From assembly GCF_034119865.1 (NCBI RefSeq), contig NZ_CP139421.1, positions 186,001-250,000 on the forward strand: a stretch of DNA of 64,000 nucleotides. Direction: 5' to 3'. This stretch comes from Algoriphagus sp. NG3 (GTDB lineage Bacteria > Bacteroidota > Bacteroidia > Cytophagales > Cyclobacteriaceae). The notes beneath the pieces are model-generated. The model had not been told where the DNA came from. It saw nothing but the letters and a program-made list of their open reading frames with translations, and searched no databases. Shown here one piece after another: positions 8,302-17,200 of this stretch; positions within the stretch are counted from its first letter, which is position 1; the number at the start of each line of letters is the position of its first letter. The translations under genes and the position numbers were made by a program.

Positions 8302-9574
8302 TTCTAGTGTCGATTATCTTTTTTGGCTTTCGGCTTTCCCCGCGGAAAAGTGCTTTTTGGATTTCTGATACAGAAGACCTTTTCAGCGAGGGCTTTACGC
8401 GGAGTCTGGCTTGCAGGTTTACGAGTAAAGACTCCATATCCTCATGAGTGCAAGTCTCAGGAAGCTCAATACTGACTGCGTCCATACCATTTTCATCGCT
8501 TTCCAAGCGGATGAGGTATGGGTTGGCAGTGGGGAAACTGTGAAGTATGTCTTCGATCTGACTGGGAAAAATAGCCGTTCCCTTTAGTTTGATCATCTGT
8601 GCCAATCGTCCTTCAATTGGCCCAAGTCTTGGCGTATTTCTTCCGCAGGCACATGGGGAACTATATTTTCTGGCTAGGTCTCCTGTTCTGAATCTTAGCA
8701 AAGGCATCGCTTCTACCCCGAGAGGTGTGACTGTCACCTCGCCGAGTTCTCCATCAGCTACTTCATTGCCATGCTCATCAAGAATCTCCAAGATAATCAG
8801 TTCGGGAAGTAAATGGCCTCCGTTTTTCTCACTGCATTCGGTGAATGCAGTGGCCATTTCTGTGGATGCATAGGTGGATCTCAGATCCAGATCCCAGTAC
8901 TTGGCAATGTTTTTTGACAATTGATTGTCGCTGAAATCCTGATTTCTCACAGGTTCTCCTATGCATAGCGCTTTTTTGATCTGATGTGGAAAGGCACTGG
9001 GAGAGGAACCTAATTTTTGGAGAAAGGAGGGGACGGCAATCAGAGCGGTTGGCTGGATCTGTTTGATCATTTCCCAATGAAACTCTGGGCTGCCCTGCCC
9101 AGCACGTAATACTGCCGCACCTAGTTCTGTCAATCCCATATAGTAGGCCATTCCCGCCATAAAGCCTTTGTCCAGGGTCGTAGTGATCTGGACTATGTCA
9201 TCAGCAGTGAATCCGGCTATAGATAGCGATCTGGCTTCGTTGTAGGCTAGTCTCTTCAGATCTTTTTTACTTAGGGCTATTGTTACTGGTTTACCGGTTG
9301 TACCCGAAGTAGTGACATATTCTACCAGTTCTCTTTTCGGAGCACAAAGGAATTCGGGAGTACGCTCTGCAAGGTCCTTTTTACTTGTCCTGAAGAAACC
9401 AGAAAGATCCGAAATCCTGGAAATTCCTTCGGTTTCCTCAACAGAAAACTTCCCTTTGTAGAATGGAGAGTTTACTTGAATGTAGCGCAATTGCTTTTTC
9501 AATAGGGCAACCTGTAGCTTTTCTATCTCTGCCAAAGGCAAAAAATCCGGAATATTTGTTAGGGTGAAATCCAT
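8288..9574 (-). CDS. Phenylacetate-CoA-ligase-like adenylating enzyme
   Basis: A 428-residue member of the PaaK/coenzyme F390 synthetase branch of the ANL superfamily. The P-loop-like A3 motif TTSGTTGKPV is at residues 88-97, A5-like STYASTEMATAF follows, and LLRFRTGDLARKY is the A7 region with the RTGD arginine-aspartate. A CACGRNTPRLG element resembles the zinc-knuckle loop of PaaK proteins. The small C-terminal domain starts after the hinge IKLKGTAIFPSQIEDI. The likely reaction is adenylation, then thioester formation, of an aromatic acid. In this cluster that acid is plausibly the 4-hydroxycinnamate made by the ammonia-lyase at 18170-19714, giving an aryl starter for the ketosynthases. 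Loading to CoA versus directly to a carrier protein cannot be told from sequence. Confidence 0.82.
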   Translation of the reverse strand: MDFTLTNIPDFLPLAEIEKLQVALLKKQLRYIQVNSPFYKGKFSVEETEGISRISDLSGFFRTSKKDLAERTPEFLCAPKRELVEYVTTSGTTGKPVTIALSKKDLKRLAYNEARSLSIAGFTADDIVQITTTLDKGFMAGMAYYMGLTELGAAVLRAGQGSPEFHWEMIKQIQPTALIAVPSFLQKLGSSPSAFPHQIKKALCIGEPVRNQDFSDNQLSKNIAKYWDLDLRSTYASTEMATAFTECSEKNGGHLLPELIILEILDEHGNEVADGELGEVTVTPLGVEAMPLLRFRTGDLARKYSSPCACGRNTPRLGPIEGRLAQMIKLKGTAIFPSQIEDILHSFPTANPYLIRLESDENGMDAVSIELPETCTHEDMESLLVNLQARLRVKPSLKRSSVSEIQKALFRGESRKPKKIIDTRNGEN

Positions 9575-9578
9575 AGGG

Positions 9579-9944
9579 TTAAACTACAATTACGACTGCG
9601 ACGGCAGTTTGCCTCGTGTGGCTGAGTGTCAAAAGTATCTCAGAATGGCCTTCTTGTTCAAAATATTCCATGCTTTTTCCATGCAATCTTATCTTTGGCT
9701 GACCTGATTCAAGTTTTAGAACTTCGATTTCATGGAATTGGGCATCATTTGCCCAGCCTTTCCCAATAGCTTTCATATAGGCTTCTTTGGCTGCAAATCG
9801 TGCGGCAAAGCTAGGAAAGGGATTGCCTTGGGCGGAGCAATAGGCTTCCTCATTCTCAGTGAAAACCAACTTTACAAATGCCGCTTTCTGGCATTTTTGA
9901 GCTATTCTGTCCACTTCGGCTATATCTATTCCTATTCCCCTCAT
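9579..9944 (-). CDS. acpS: Holo-ACP synthase (AcpS-type phosphopantetheinyl transferase)
   Basis: AcpS moves 4'-phosphopantetheine from CoA to the conserved serine of acyl carrier proteins. The 121 residues match the family. The metal-binding motif GIGIDIAEVDRI (Asp near residue 8) and the second motif SFAARFAAKEAYMKAIG (Glu and Lys) are intact, and LLTLSHTRQTAVAVV closes the fold. It overlaps the C45 hydrolase by 4 nt and precedes the ligase by 4 nt, so it belongs to the pigment arm. It probably activates the two carrier proteins at 21653 and 25318. Whether it is also the cell's only AcpS cannot be judged from this window. Confidence 0.93.
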   Translation of the reverse strand: MRGIGIDIAEVDRIAQKCQKAAFVKLVFTENEEAYCSAQGNPFPSFAARFAAKEAYMKAIGKGWANDAQFHEIEVLKLESGQPKIRLHGKSMEYFEQEGHSEILLTLSHTRQTAVAVVIVV

Positions 9945-11593
9945 TTGATTTTTCCCAGGTTTTCCTTAATCTGAGTTTTAATATTACGATAGGGGATTGC
10001 TTTGGTCAGAGCCTGTTCATAGTGGTTTTTTGCCTGCGCAAAATCCTTATTTCTAAAATAGTATTCACCTAGTATATAGTAAGGCTCGTAATACTCGGGA
10101 TTGGTGGAGATCCAGTGTTCTATAAACTCCTGGCTGGGGGAATCATTTTTACCTAGTGTTAAAAAATCATTTTTCAGCTTTTTATATTCCAAGAAATCCG
10201 AAAATCCTTCACCGGCATAAAAGGGATCCTGGTCTAGCCGCAGGGAATCCACTTCAGGAGAATCGAGTGGGTTTAGACCTGCCATATTTGCTATTGAACT
10301 TATGTCATAAGCATTAAATACATTTTCTTGAAAAGGAGCGGCAGAGATGTACGCGATTTTTTTTACAGGTTCAAAAATCACAGCATGATGGGCTAGCAGT
10401 TGGTTGATAGCCATAGGATTGCCAGTACCTAAGTCCTGCCCTTCTACACCTTTTTGATCTCTGATATAGTTTAGTGTGTTGGCTACAGAAATAGCGGTGT
10501 CCTGCCCAACCAATTGTTTCATTCTATCAAAACGCGGCGTAGATTCCGAATCCAGGATGTGATCCAGGTTAAGCTGGGAATTTCGGTATTCTTCGCTCTG
10601 GAAATGGTTGGCGACGATAAGTTCCTTGCCTTGGGGATAGAAAATTGCTGTTTTTTCCGGTGTTTTTTCTATTACCGCTGCTTTTTGGTCTATGGCTGAG
10701 GCAATGGTGAAAGACTCCGATACAAATACCTTGTATTTGGAAATGATAGCCAGCGCTTCTTCTATCGTGGCGGCATACTGGACTACTTCTCTGGCGATAA
10801 TAGAAACAGGGGTAGCACTTTTGGAAGGGAGTTCAGAAGGCAAAGCATTCAGTGTGACAGAAAGCCCCTTTTCGTTCATCCCCGAAACTACTCCGCTAAA
10901 ACCTCCCCAAGTGACCGATACAAAATCGTAGCCTTCACTGGGATTGACAAACAGCACGATTTTATCCTTGGCGAATTCATCCCCAAAATAAAAGTCAAAA
11001 TTTCTTCCCAACACCATTTCAGCTTTTCCAGAATCAAAATCCCACTGGGCCACTGCAGTACATGCCACTAGGTTCATGTTTTGGGCCATGTGCCCAATAT
11101 CGTGTGCGGCATGGTAATTCAGGATCCGGTTGAATCTGGGACCCACATACGCATATTCATCAGAGAAACTTTGGGAGACCATATAGATTTCCTGCAGGTA
11201 TTCTTCAGGTATATCCTGATCCAGATTTCTGTTGAACCAGCCAATCCCCAACTGCATCACATTCCGCAGCACTCTGGAAGGAAGTAGCTTCTCGATTTCC
11301 CCTACGAAGGCAGTTTCCTGGCTTTGGATAAGTTCTTTGTGCAATATTCCTAGAGCAATTCCTCTTTCGTACGGAGTGCCCTCAATGTAGCTTTCCCAGT
11401 TACCGTATTGGTTTTTGCGTAGCCAGTTATTTTTGTAGCGAAAAGTAGTACTGTTTATTTCCTCTCTGGATAGGGCTGAGGGGGAGATCTCAGGAAAATC
11501 AGGTGCGGGATAAACCGTAATCTTGATGTAGATTAAGGGTAAAATCAGCAATAGTGAAATGCCACCAAGAAGGATAAGTTTTTTCTTCTGCAA
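9941..11593 (-). CDS. C45-type Ntn hydrolase/acyltransferase with C-terminal TPR
   Basis: A 550-residue protein with an N-terminal membrane segment (about residues 6-24). Its core resembles the acyl-CoA:6-aminopenicillanate acyltransferase / acid ceramidase-like C45 family. The probable self-processing nucleophile is Cys178 in NLVACTAVAQWD, followed by the family's VLGRNFDFYFG and GFSGVVSGMNEKGLSVTLNA motifs. The last 60 residues look like a tetratricopeptide unit (YYILGEYYFRNKDFAQAKNHYEQAL). Such proteins recur in flexirubin and aryl-polyene clusters, where an acyl transfer or hydrolysis step at the envelope is suspected but not settled. The only plausible start is TTG at 11593, and its 3' end overlaps acpS by 4 nt. 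Confidence 0.8.
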   Translation of the reverse strand: MQKKKLILLGGISLLLILPLIYIKITVYPAPDFPEISPSALSREEINSTTFRYKNNWLRKNQYGNWESYIEGTPYERGIALGILHKELIQSQETAFVGEIEKLLPSRVLRNVMQLGIGWFNRNLDQDIPEEYLQEIYMVSQSFSDEYAYVGPRFNRILNYHAAHDIGHMAQNMNLVACTAVAQWDFDSGKAEMVLGRNFDFYFGDEFAKDKIVLFVNPSEGYDFVSVTWGGFSGVVSGMNEKGLSVTLNALPSELPSKSATPVSIIAREVVQYAATIEEALAIISKYKVFVSESFTIASAIDQKAAVIEKTPEKTAIFYPQGKELIVANHFQSEEYRNSQLNLDHILDSESTPRFDRMKQLVGQDTAISVANTLNYIRDQKGVEGQDLGTGNPMAINQLLAHHAVIFEPVKKIAYISAAPFQENVFNAYDISSIANMAGLNPLDSPEVDSLRLDQDPFYAGEGFSDFLEYKKLKNDFLTLGKNDSPSQEFIEHWISTNPEYYEPYYILGEYYFRNKDFAQAKNHYEQALTKAIPYRNIKTQIKENLGKIK

Positions 11594-11668
11594 TTCTAGT
11601 TTAATTTAGACTTTTGAATCTTTAGTGTATTTAGAGAAGGCAACATCACATTACTAAACATCAAAGTT

Positions 11669-12253
11669 ATGAATTTATTTTGCACCCTTATTCTTCCATT
11701 TCTGGCATTTTTCTCAAGTTCGGAAAAGCAAAACAGTAAAATTGACGGTCCGGTTACTTGGATAGGAATTGATTACACCCAGGCCAAATTTGTTGGGGCT
11801 GACGGGTTTACTGATCCGGGCGATTTGCCGAGGTTTCTGCAGGCTTGGAATGATTTTGTGATTACTGAGCCGGATAAATATGATGTGAAAAAGGCATTGG
11901 GTTCCTCAGATGTGACAATTGATTTGTCATATACCTATAAGAAAAATGAGGGGCTTGATACGGATGCTATGGTGCAGGAAGAGGATTTTCAGCTGTCTCA
12001 GGAAGAGGCTGAAGCAGTGGCTAAATCTTATGATTTATCTGAGGTAGAAGGCGCGGTGGCTTTATTGGTGGCTGAACGTTATAACAAAAAACTTTTGCAG
12101 GGGTCTCATTGGTTAATAATAATGGATGCCCAAAGTGCTGAAATAATCTCTGCTGAACGTTATGTGGAGAAGCCCCGTGGGTTTGGACTCAGAAATTACT
12201 GGGCACGCACTATTTATGAACTGCTTAAGAGTAAGGAGAAATCCATAAAATAA
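11669..12253 (+). CDS. Secreted protein of unknown function in the pigment cluster
   Basis: A 194-residue protein with a short hydrophobic N-terminus (about residues 1-17) consistent with export. The mature part contains an Ile-Asp-Tyr-Thr-Gln motif after WIG, a proline/aspartate-rich stretch, an acidic middle section (EEDFQLSQEEAEAVA) and a basic C-terminal tail. I do not recognise a named family. It lies 75 bp from the divergent C45 hydrolase and 63 bp before the halogenase-like gene, so it is very likely co-transcribed with the latter. A structural or assembly role for the pigment in the envelope would fit the context, but nothing in the sequence shows it. Confidence 0.75.
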   Translation: MNLFCTLILPFLAFFSSSEKQNSKIDGPVTWIGIDYTQAKFVGADGFTDPGDLPRFLQAWNDFVITEPDKYDVKKALGSSDVTIDLSYTYKKNEGLDTDAMVQEEDFQLSQEEAEAVAKSYDLSEVEGAVALLVAERYNKKLLQGSHWLIIMDAQSAEIISAERYVEKPRGFGLRNYWARTIYELLKSKEKSIK

Positions 12254-12316
12254 GTTATTTATATATACGGCAGGTGAATTGAATATAGGGCAAAGTGAAG
12301 CGGGTAAAGGTTTGAT

Positions 12317-13564
12317 ATGAGAAAAATAGTTGTGATAGGAGCTGGGCCTGCCGGAGTGGTAGCAGCCAGCTATCTTGCCAAAAAAGGATACGCTGCAGTT
12401 GTTCTGGAAAAGGAGGGCTTTCCCCGCTTTGTTATTGGCGAAAGCTTGCTGCCTAAATGTATGGAACCTTTGGAGGAAGCTGGACTGATGGCTTCATTAC
12501 TAGAAAAAGGCTACCAAAAGAAACTGGGAGCCTCCTATTACAATAGAAAAAATCAAAACTGTACCTTCCTATTTAGCCAACAATTTTCCAAATCCTGGGA
12601 TTGGACATGGAATGTGCAACGGGTTAAATTTGATCAGGATCTGGTCGATGCTGCAGAAGCCAATGGTGTGCAGTTTGTATTTGGAAGCACGGTGACAGCC
12701 GTGACAATTAATGGTGAAATCAGGAACGTCACCTATCAATCTGATAAAGGAGCTGACTCCACAATAGAAGCTGCTTTTGTTATTGATGCGAGTGGGTATG
12801 GAAGAGTGTTGCCAAAATTGTTTGCTTTAGACAAACCATCAATTCAGAAGCCTAGAGGTGCAGTTTTTGCACATTTTGTGGATCAGAAGCGGTCAGGACG
12901 GGAGGGCGATGATATTTTTATTTATCCATTTGACGATAAGAATTCCTGGATATGGGCTATTCCTTTTTCCGATGGTACAGCCAGTGTAGGTTTGGTTTCG
13001 GATACTGAGCAGGCCTTGGACTTTGCCGCTGATGATTACAGGGAATATCTCAAGTTTGTGCAGAATTTTCCGCTTCTCCATGGCAGGTTTGCTGAGGCGG
13101 CATATCAGCGGGATCCCACTAGTATTTTGGGGTATTCTGTAGGGGTTAAACAAATGTATGGAGAGGGCTATGTACTCTGCGGTAACTCTACTGAATTTCT
13201 GGATCCAGTGTTCTCATCCGGGGTTACTCTTGCTACGGTTTCAGGTTTGCTAGCTGCTAAGCTTGTAGAAAAGGAATTAAATGGAGAAACCGTAGATTGG
13301 CAAAAGGACTATGAGGATGAAATGAAGTATGGAATTGAGGTGTTCAGATCCTATGTAGATGGCTGGTATAATGGAGAGCTACAGACTATTTTCTTCAATC
13401 CTAAAATAAATCCCCTGATTAAGCGACAGATATGTTCAGTGTTGGCTGGCCACGTTTGGGATATGGAAAATCCCTTTGTCAAAAAGCATAAAACCATTTT
13501 AGCCACATTGGCAAAAGTGATCCATATCGAGAATAGAACAGGGGAAAGCGTGGAATTGCTGTGA
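12317..13564 (+). CDS. FAD-dependent halogenase/geranylgeranyl-reductase-like monooxygenase
   Basis: A 415-residue flavoenzyme with an N-terminal FAD motif VVIGAGPAGVVAASYL (residues 5-20), the EKEGFPRFVIGESLLP segment (31-46) shared by flavin-dependent halogenases and related reductases, and a WIWAIP sequence at 211-216 that fits the W-x-W-x-I-P signature of flavin-dependent halogenases. Lysines at 68-69 lie before GASYY, near where halogenases carry the catalytic lysine. The second FAD contact is YVLCGNSTEFLDPVFSSGV. Chlorinated flexirubins are known natural products, so chlorination of the aryl head group is a reasonable role. The same fold also covers hydroxylases and reductases, so the halogenase assignment remains an inference. 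Confidence 0.75.
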   Translation: MRKIVVIGAGPAGVVAASYLAKKGYAAVVLEKEGFPRFVIGESLLPKCMEPLEEAGLMASLLEKGYQKKLGASYYNRKNQNCTFLFSQQFSKSWDWTWNVQRVKFDQDLVDAAEANGVQFVFGSTVTAVTINGEIRNVTYQSDKGADSTIEAAFVIDASGYGRVLPKLFALDKPSIQKPRGAVFAHFVDQKRSGREGDDIFIYPFDDKNSWIWAIPFSDGTASVGLVSDTEQALDFAADDYREYLKFVQNFPLLHGRFAEAAYQRDPTSILGYSVGVKQMYGEGYVLCGNSTEFLDPVFSSGVTLATVSGLLAAKLVEKELNGETVDWQKDYEDEMKYGIEVFRSYVDGWYNGELQTIFFNPKINPLIKRQICSVLAGHVWDMENPFVKKHKTILATLAKVIHIENRTGESVELL

Positions 13565-13590
13565 GTAGTGAGTTAGTATCAAGTACCTAG

Positions 13591-13635
13591 TATCAAGAAT
13601 CAAGAGTCAAGAGTCAAGAGCCGAGAGTCAAGAGA
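13591..13635. repeat. Degenerate CAAGAGT heptad microsatellite
   Basis: Seven-base units of the form TCAAGAG/TCAAGAA are repeated about six times. The same heptad string recurs at about 13886-13930 and, decayed, at 14179-14215. It therefore marks both ends and the middle of the 295-bp tandem repeat. It is non-coding. Confidence 0.7.
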
Positions 13636-14208
13636 TAGGCTTCCCCGACGGAGGTTTGAGTAAGGATTGAGGTTGTTGGAAGATGCTTTTAAATATGTCC
13701 CATCGGGACATTTGGTCGGTAGAAACGGGTGATGGAATTGTAAAGGACGTTCCATGGGAACGCTTGGTGGTCTAAATTCCACAGCGGATTATGTAATTGA
13801 AGGATTGTGTTTGGGATAGCTAGGTTTTGGTTTTTGTTTACAGTTTTCATAAGCCGTTCGTGCGACACGAACGGGGGGCGAAGAGAACCAAGAATCAAGA
13901 ATCAAGAGCCAAGAGTCAAGAGTCAAGAGATAGGCTTCCCCAACGGAGGTTTGAGTAAGGATTGAGGATGTTGGAAGATGCTTATGAATATGTACCATCG
14001 GGACATTTGGCCGGTAGAAACGGGTGATGGGTTTGTTAGGGCGTTCCATGGGAATGCTTGGTGGTCTAAATTCCACAGCGGATTATGTAATTGAAGGATT
14101 GTGTTTGGAATAGCTAGGTTTTGGTTTTTGTTTACAGTTTTCATAAGCCGTTCGTGCGACACGAACGGGGGCGAAGAGAATCAAGGATTAAGTATCAAGT
14201 AGCTAGAG
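13631..14208. repeat. 295-bp tandem direct repeat with internal palindromes
   Basis: Two head-to-tail copies (13631-13925 and 13926 to about 14214) begin with AGAGATAGGCTTCCCC and are highly similar throughout, with scattered substitutions and small indels. Each carries three inverted repeats with 3-nt loops. Copy 1 has ATGTCCC-ATC-GGGACAT at 13695-13711, CGTTCC-ATG-GGAACG at 13748-13762 and CCGTTCGTG-CGA-CACGAACGG at 13854-13874. The first two are mismatched in copy 2; the third is perfect in both. Heptad strings border the units. The second unit runs into the stop codon (14209-14211) of the MMPL fusion gene. Open frames of 60-95 codons crossing the units are not coding. The structure suggests a REP-like mobile or recombinogenic element. 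Confidence 0.85.
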
Positions 14209-17200
14209 TCAAGATCGCTTTTTGATTGCCATCAAAGTATTGCTTGAGTCTTTGGATTCTGAGAGGATTATTAGCTCCAACTGCTTGTCAGCGGCCCAAT
14301 TTTCGATATAGGACAAGTCGAAAAATGAAAGTTCATCTGTTACTTTATTGAATTTCATCCATCTGGTGCTCCATTTTTCAGAGTTGAGCGTCCACTTGTG
14401 TTTTGAAGAATCATCGAGCAAGCCGTCTTTAATGATCAGGATCCCGTCCTTATTTAAGCCATTGAGACATTGTTGAAGAACCAGGATCCTTCTTTCAGGA
14501 CTAAGGTAGTGCAGCACATCCATCAGGATAATCGCATCGGCTGATTCTAATTTGGACTGGGTGATATCCTCTGTATAGAACTGTAAACTTCCCTTGTTCA
14601 AGTAGTGATTAGCAGCAGTCGCTACCTTATCTTCATCGTAATCAATGCCGATAATATTCCGGTCTGGATTTTTTAAGTGGAGGTAGTAGCTGAGAAAACC
14701 ATAGCCACATCCCAGATCATATATCTTCTCTTTACCGATCAACTCTTGATGAATTAGCTCATAATTGTGCTTTTCATGTCTGTATTTTATTCTAAAATAC
14801 CATTCCAAAACCGGGCCTTTGTATAGGTAGCCATAGTTTAGGGGTACATATAGGTATTCGGCATCTTCCCGCTCTTGGGAGAATCGGGCATGCTCGGCTT
14901 TGTAATAGTTCGTGATATTCTTTGCACGCTGCCTATAACCTTCTCCAAACCTGGAATCTGTGGGAGCGATCCTAGGGAGAATTTTCATATTTATATAGCC
15001 GCTCTTTACATAATAGTCCCCTTTGGGCAAGCAGTAATGTAGGCCATGAAGAAGTACCGGAGTAATATCGATTTGCAGCACCTCGCTGAGGTAAAATGCA
15101 CCTTTGTGAAAGCGGGTCATTTGCCCATCAGAAGAGCGATGGCTTTCAGGAAATATCAGAACCGAATACCCCTCAGCTACCACTTCCTTAATTTTCTCCA
15201 GATTATCCTCTAGAGGCTGAAATGCTGGGATATAGTCGGCAAACCGGATAAATCTTCCGAAAATAGGAGAGTTGTAAACCCACGGGCCTACCAAAAATGT
15301 GATTTTCGGATGCTGCATAGCGATGTACAGGATATCCAAAAATGAACTGTGATTTGCGATAATGATAGAAGGTTTGCTGAAATCCAACAGTTCAAAATCA
15401 TAATAGCGCTTCTTGACAAACACCATGAATTTCAGCAGGATCCAGGTGAAAAACTGGATTAGCCGATGGACAAACAGCTTTTTGCTTTTTACCTCCCAGA
15501 AGGGTATTATGCGCACGATCACGGTCAATGCAGTACTGATAATACAGCCGAGGAAGAAAAAAGAAAATGCCAATGCACTCATGATCAATTCCAGCAGTGT
15601 GTAAGGAGGCTTGTTTTGATTAGTACGTCTGGTAATGAGTGTCTTATATAAAAATGGCTGAACAACAAAGCTTAAAAGCACAATGGTACTGATTCCAATC
15701 ACACTGACCGCCGCTATGGAGCGGATGGCTGGATGCTGGCCAAAAAACAAGACCCCGGTGCCGATTATCGTGCTGATCGAAGAAAGTAAAATCCCAGCTT
15801 TGTTAGTGGCAAGCGCATCCCTGCCATACTTGTATTTACGTTGAAGTCCGTCAGTGATAAAAATGGCGAAATCATCTCCCAGCCCGAATATGATCGTAGC
15901 GATCATAATGTTAATGAAATTGAATTTGATGTCAAGCAGTGCAGAAAGGCCCAAAATCCAGACCCAACTCAAGGCCATAGGCAGGAAAGAGATCAGCGTC
16001 AGTTCCAACCGCCCATATACCAGCAACATGGTGAAAAAGACCAGTACACTCGCAATGATAAGCAATAAGTTGAAATCCTCCTTTACAGCATTTACCAAGG
16101 ATTCAGCTATGCTTTCTCCATCCACGATAATGGTGCCGGGCACCGCTGAGATGGTCTCTTTCCATATGGGATAGTCTTCCTTCTCAAAAACTAGGGTAGT
16201 GAGTATGCTGGTGTTTTGGTCTTGGATGACCAGTTTCTTAAGGCTTTCGAATTGAGCTGCAAACTCGAAGGTATTTAGCTGAGGAGGATCTGTTTTTATC
16301 TTCCGGACAAAAGGCAGGAACGCTTTTGAGCTGTAACCTAATGAATCTGCAATAGAAGTAAATGATTCTGTAAAAGGCTCCTCTCTTTGCTCCCAAAAGC
16401 TTGTCCACGATTCCGCTTTTTGCTTTATTTCATTTGATGGCAAAAGGAAGGAACCAATGGAATTTACTTCCAGCTCTGTATTGTCAGGATGGTTTGTTAA
16501 AGTCTGGAAAAGCAGTCTGTTTTGCGCAGCGGCTTCGTTTTCTGTAGCTCCATGGGCTACCACGGTTATTCTTTTCTCTTTATCTGGATCTATATTTTGA
16601 TGGGCGATTTCTTTCTTTTTCAGCTCTTCCGGATAAAAATTGAGTTTTGAAAGGTCGTTTTCAAAAGCTACATCACTTGCATAGAAAGCAAGGAAAGCAG
16701 TTGCCGATAAGATTGTGAATAGAACCCACTTGGGCTGTTTCGTCCTTTCTGTATTAAATTTTTCTACAAGCAAATCCAGTTTTTCGCTCCCTTTTTTCTG
16801 AGTGTTTCCACCGATAAGCTGAATCAGATGTGGAAATAATAAAAGGATAAACAGCAAGGTGAATAATAGGCTTAAACCTGTAAATATCCCGAAATCCCTC
16901 AATGCTTCAGAATTGGCAAAAGTGAGGGAGAAAAATGCGATAATCGTGGTGATACTGCTGATCATCAGAGGAAATGCGATGCTGTTGCGGGTTTTGATAG
17001 CGTCTTTTTCCTGGCTCAGATGGGAGAAGAAATGAAAGGAATAATCCACCACTATACCCATGATGACAGCACTGGCACTGAGAGCCAAAGCCGAAATCCC
17101 ACCTGCAAATACATAGACCATGCTAATGGAAGCGGCGATTCCAAATGTGCCAGGAAGGATAAAAAACAGGATGGTGGAAAGTCTGCGGTAATAAAAGTAA

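Noticed and set aside
13600..14162. Several overlapping open frames of 60-95 codons, in part repeated between units
   Set aside because: They lie in the tandem repeat, repeat with its 295-bp period, consist of low-complexity translations of the palindromes and heptads, and have no start context or domain.
13591..14215. CRISPR-like or integron-like array
   Set aside because: Only two copies with a 295-bp period, no spacers of uniform length, no cas or integrase gene nearby.
15413..16174. Antisense frames of 60-106 codons inside the MMPL fusion gene
   Set aside because: Products of codon bias in the opposite strand; the exporter frame covers the region completely with intact motifs.
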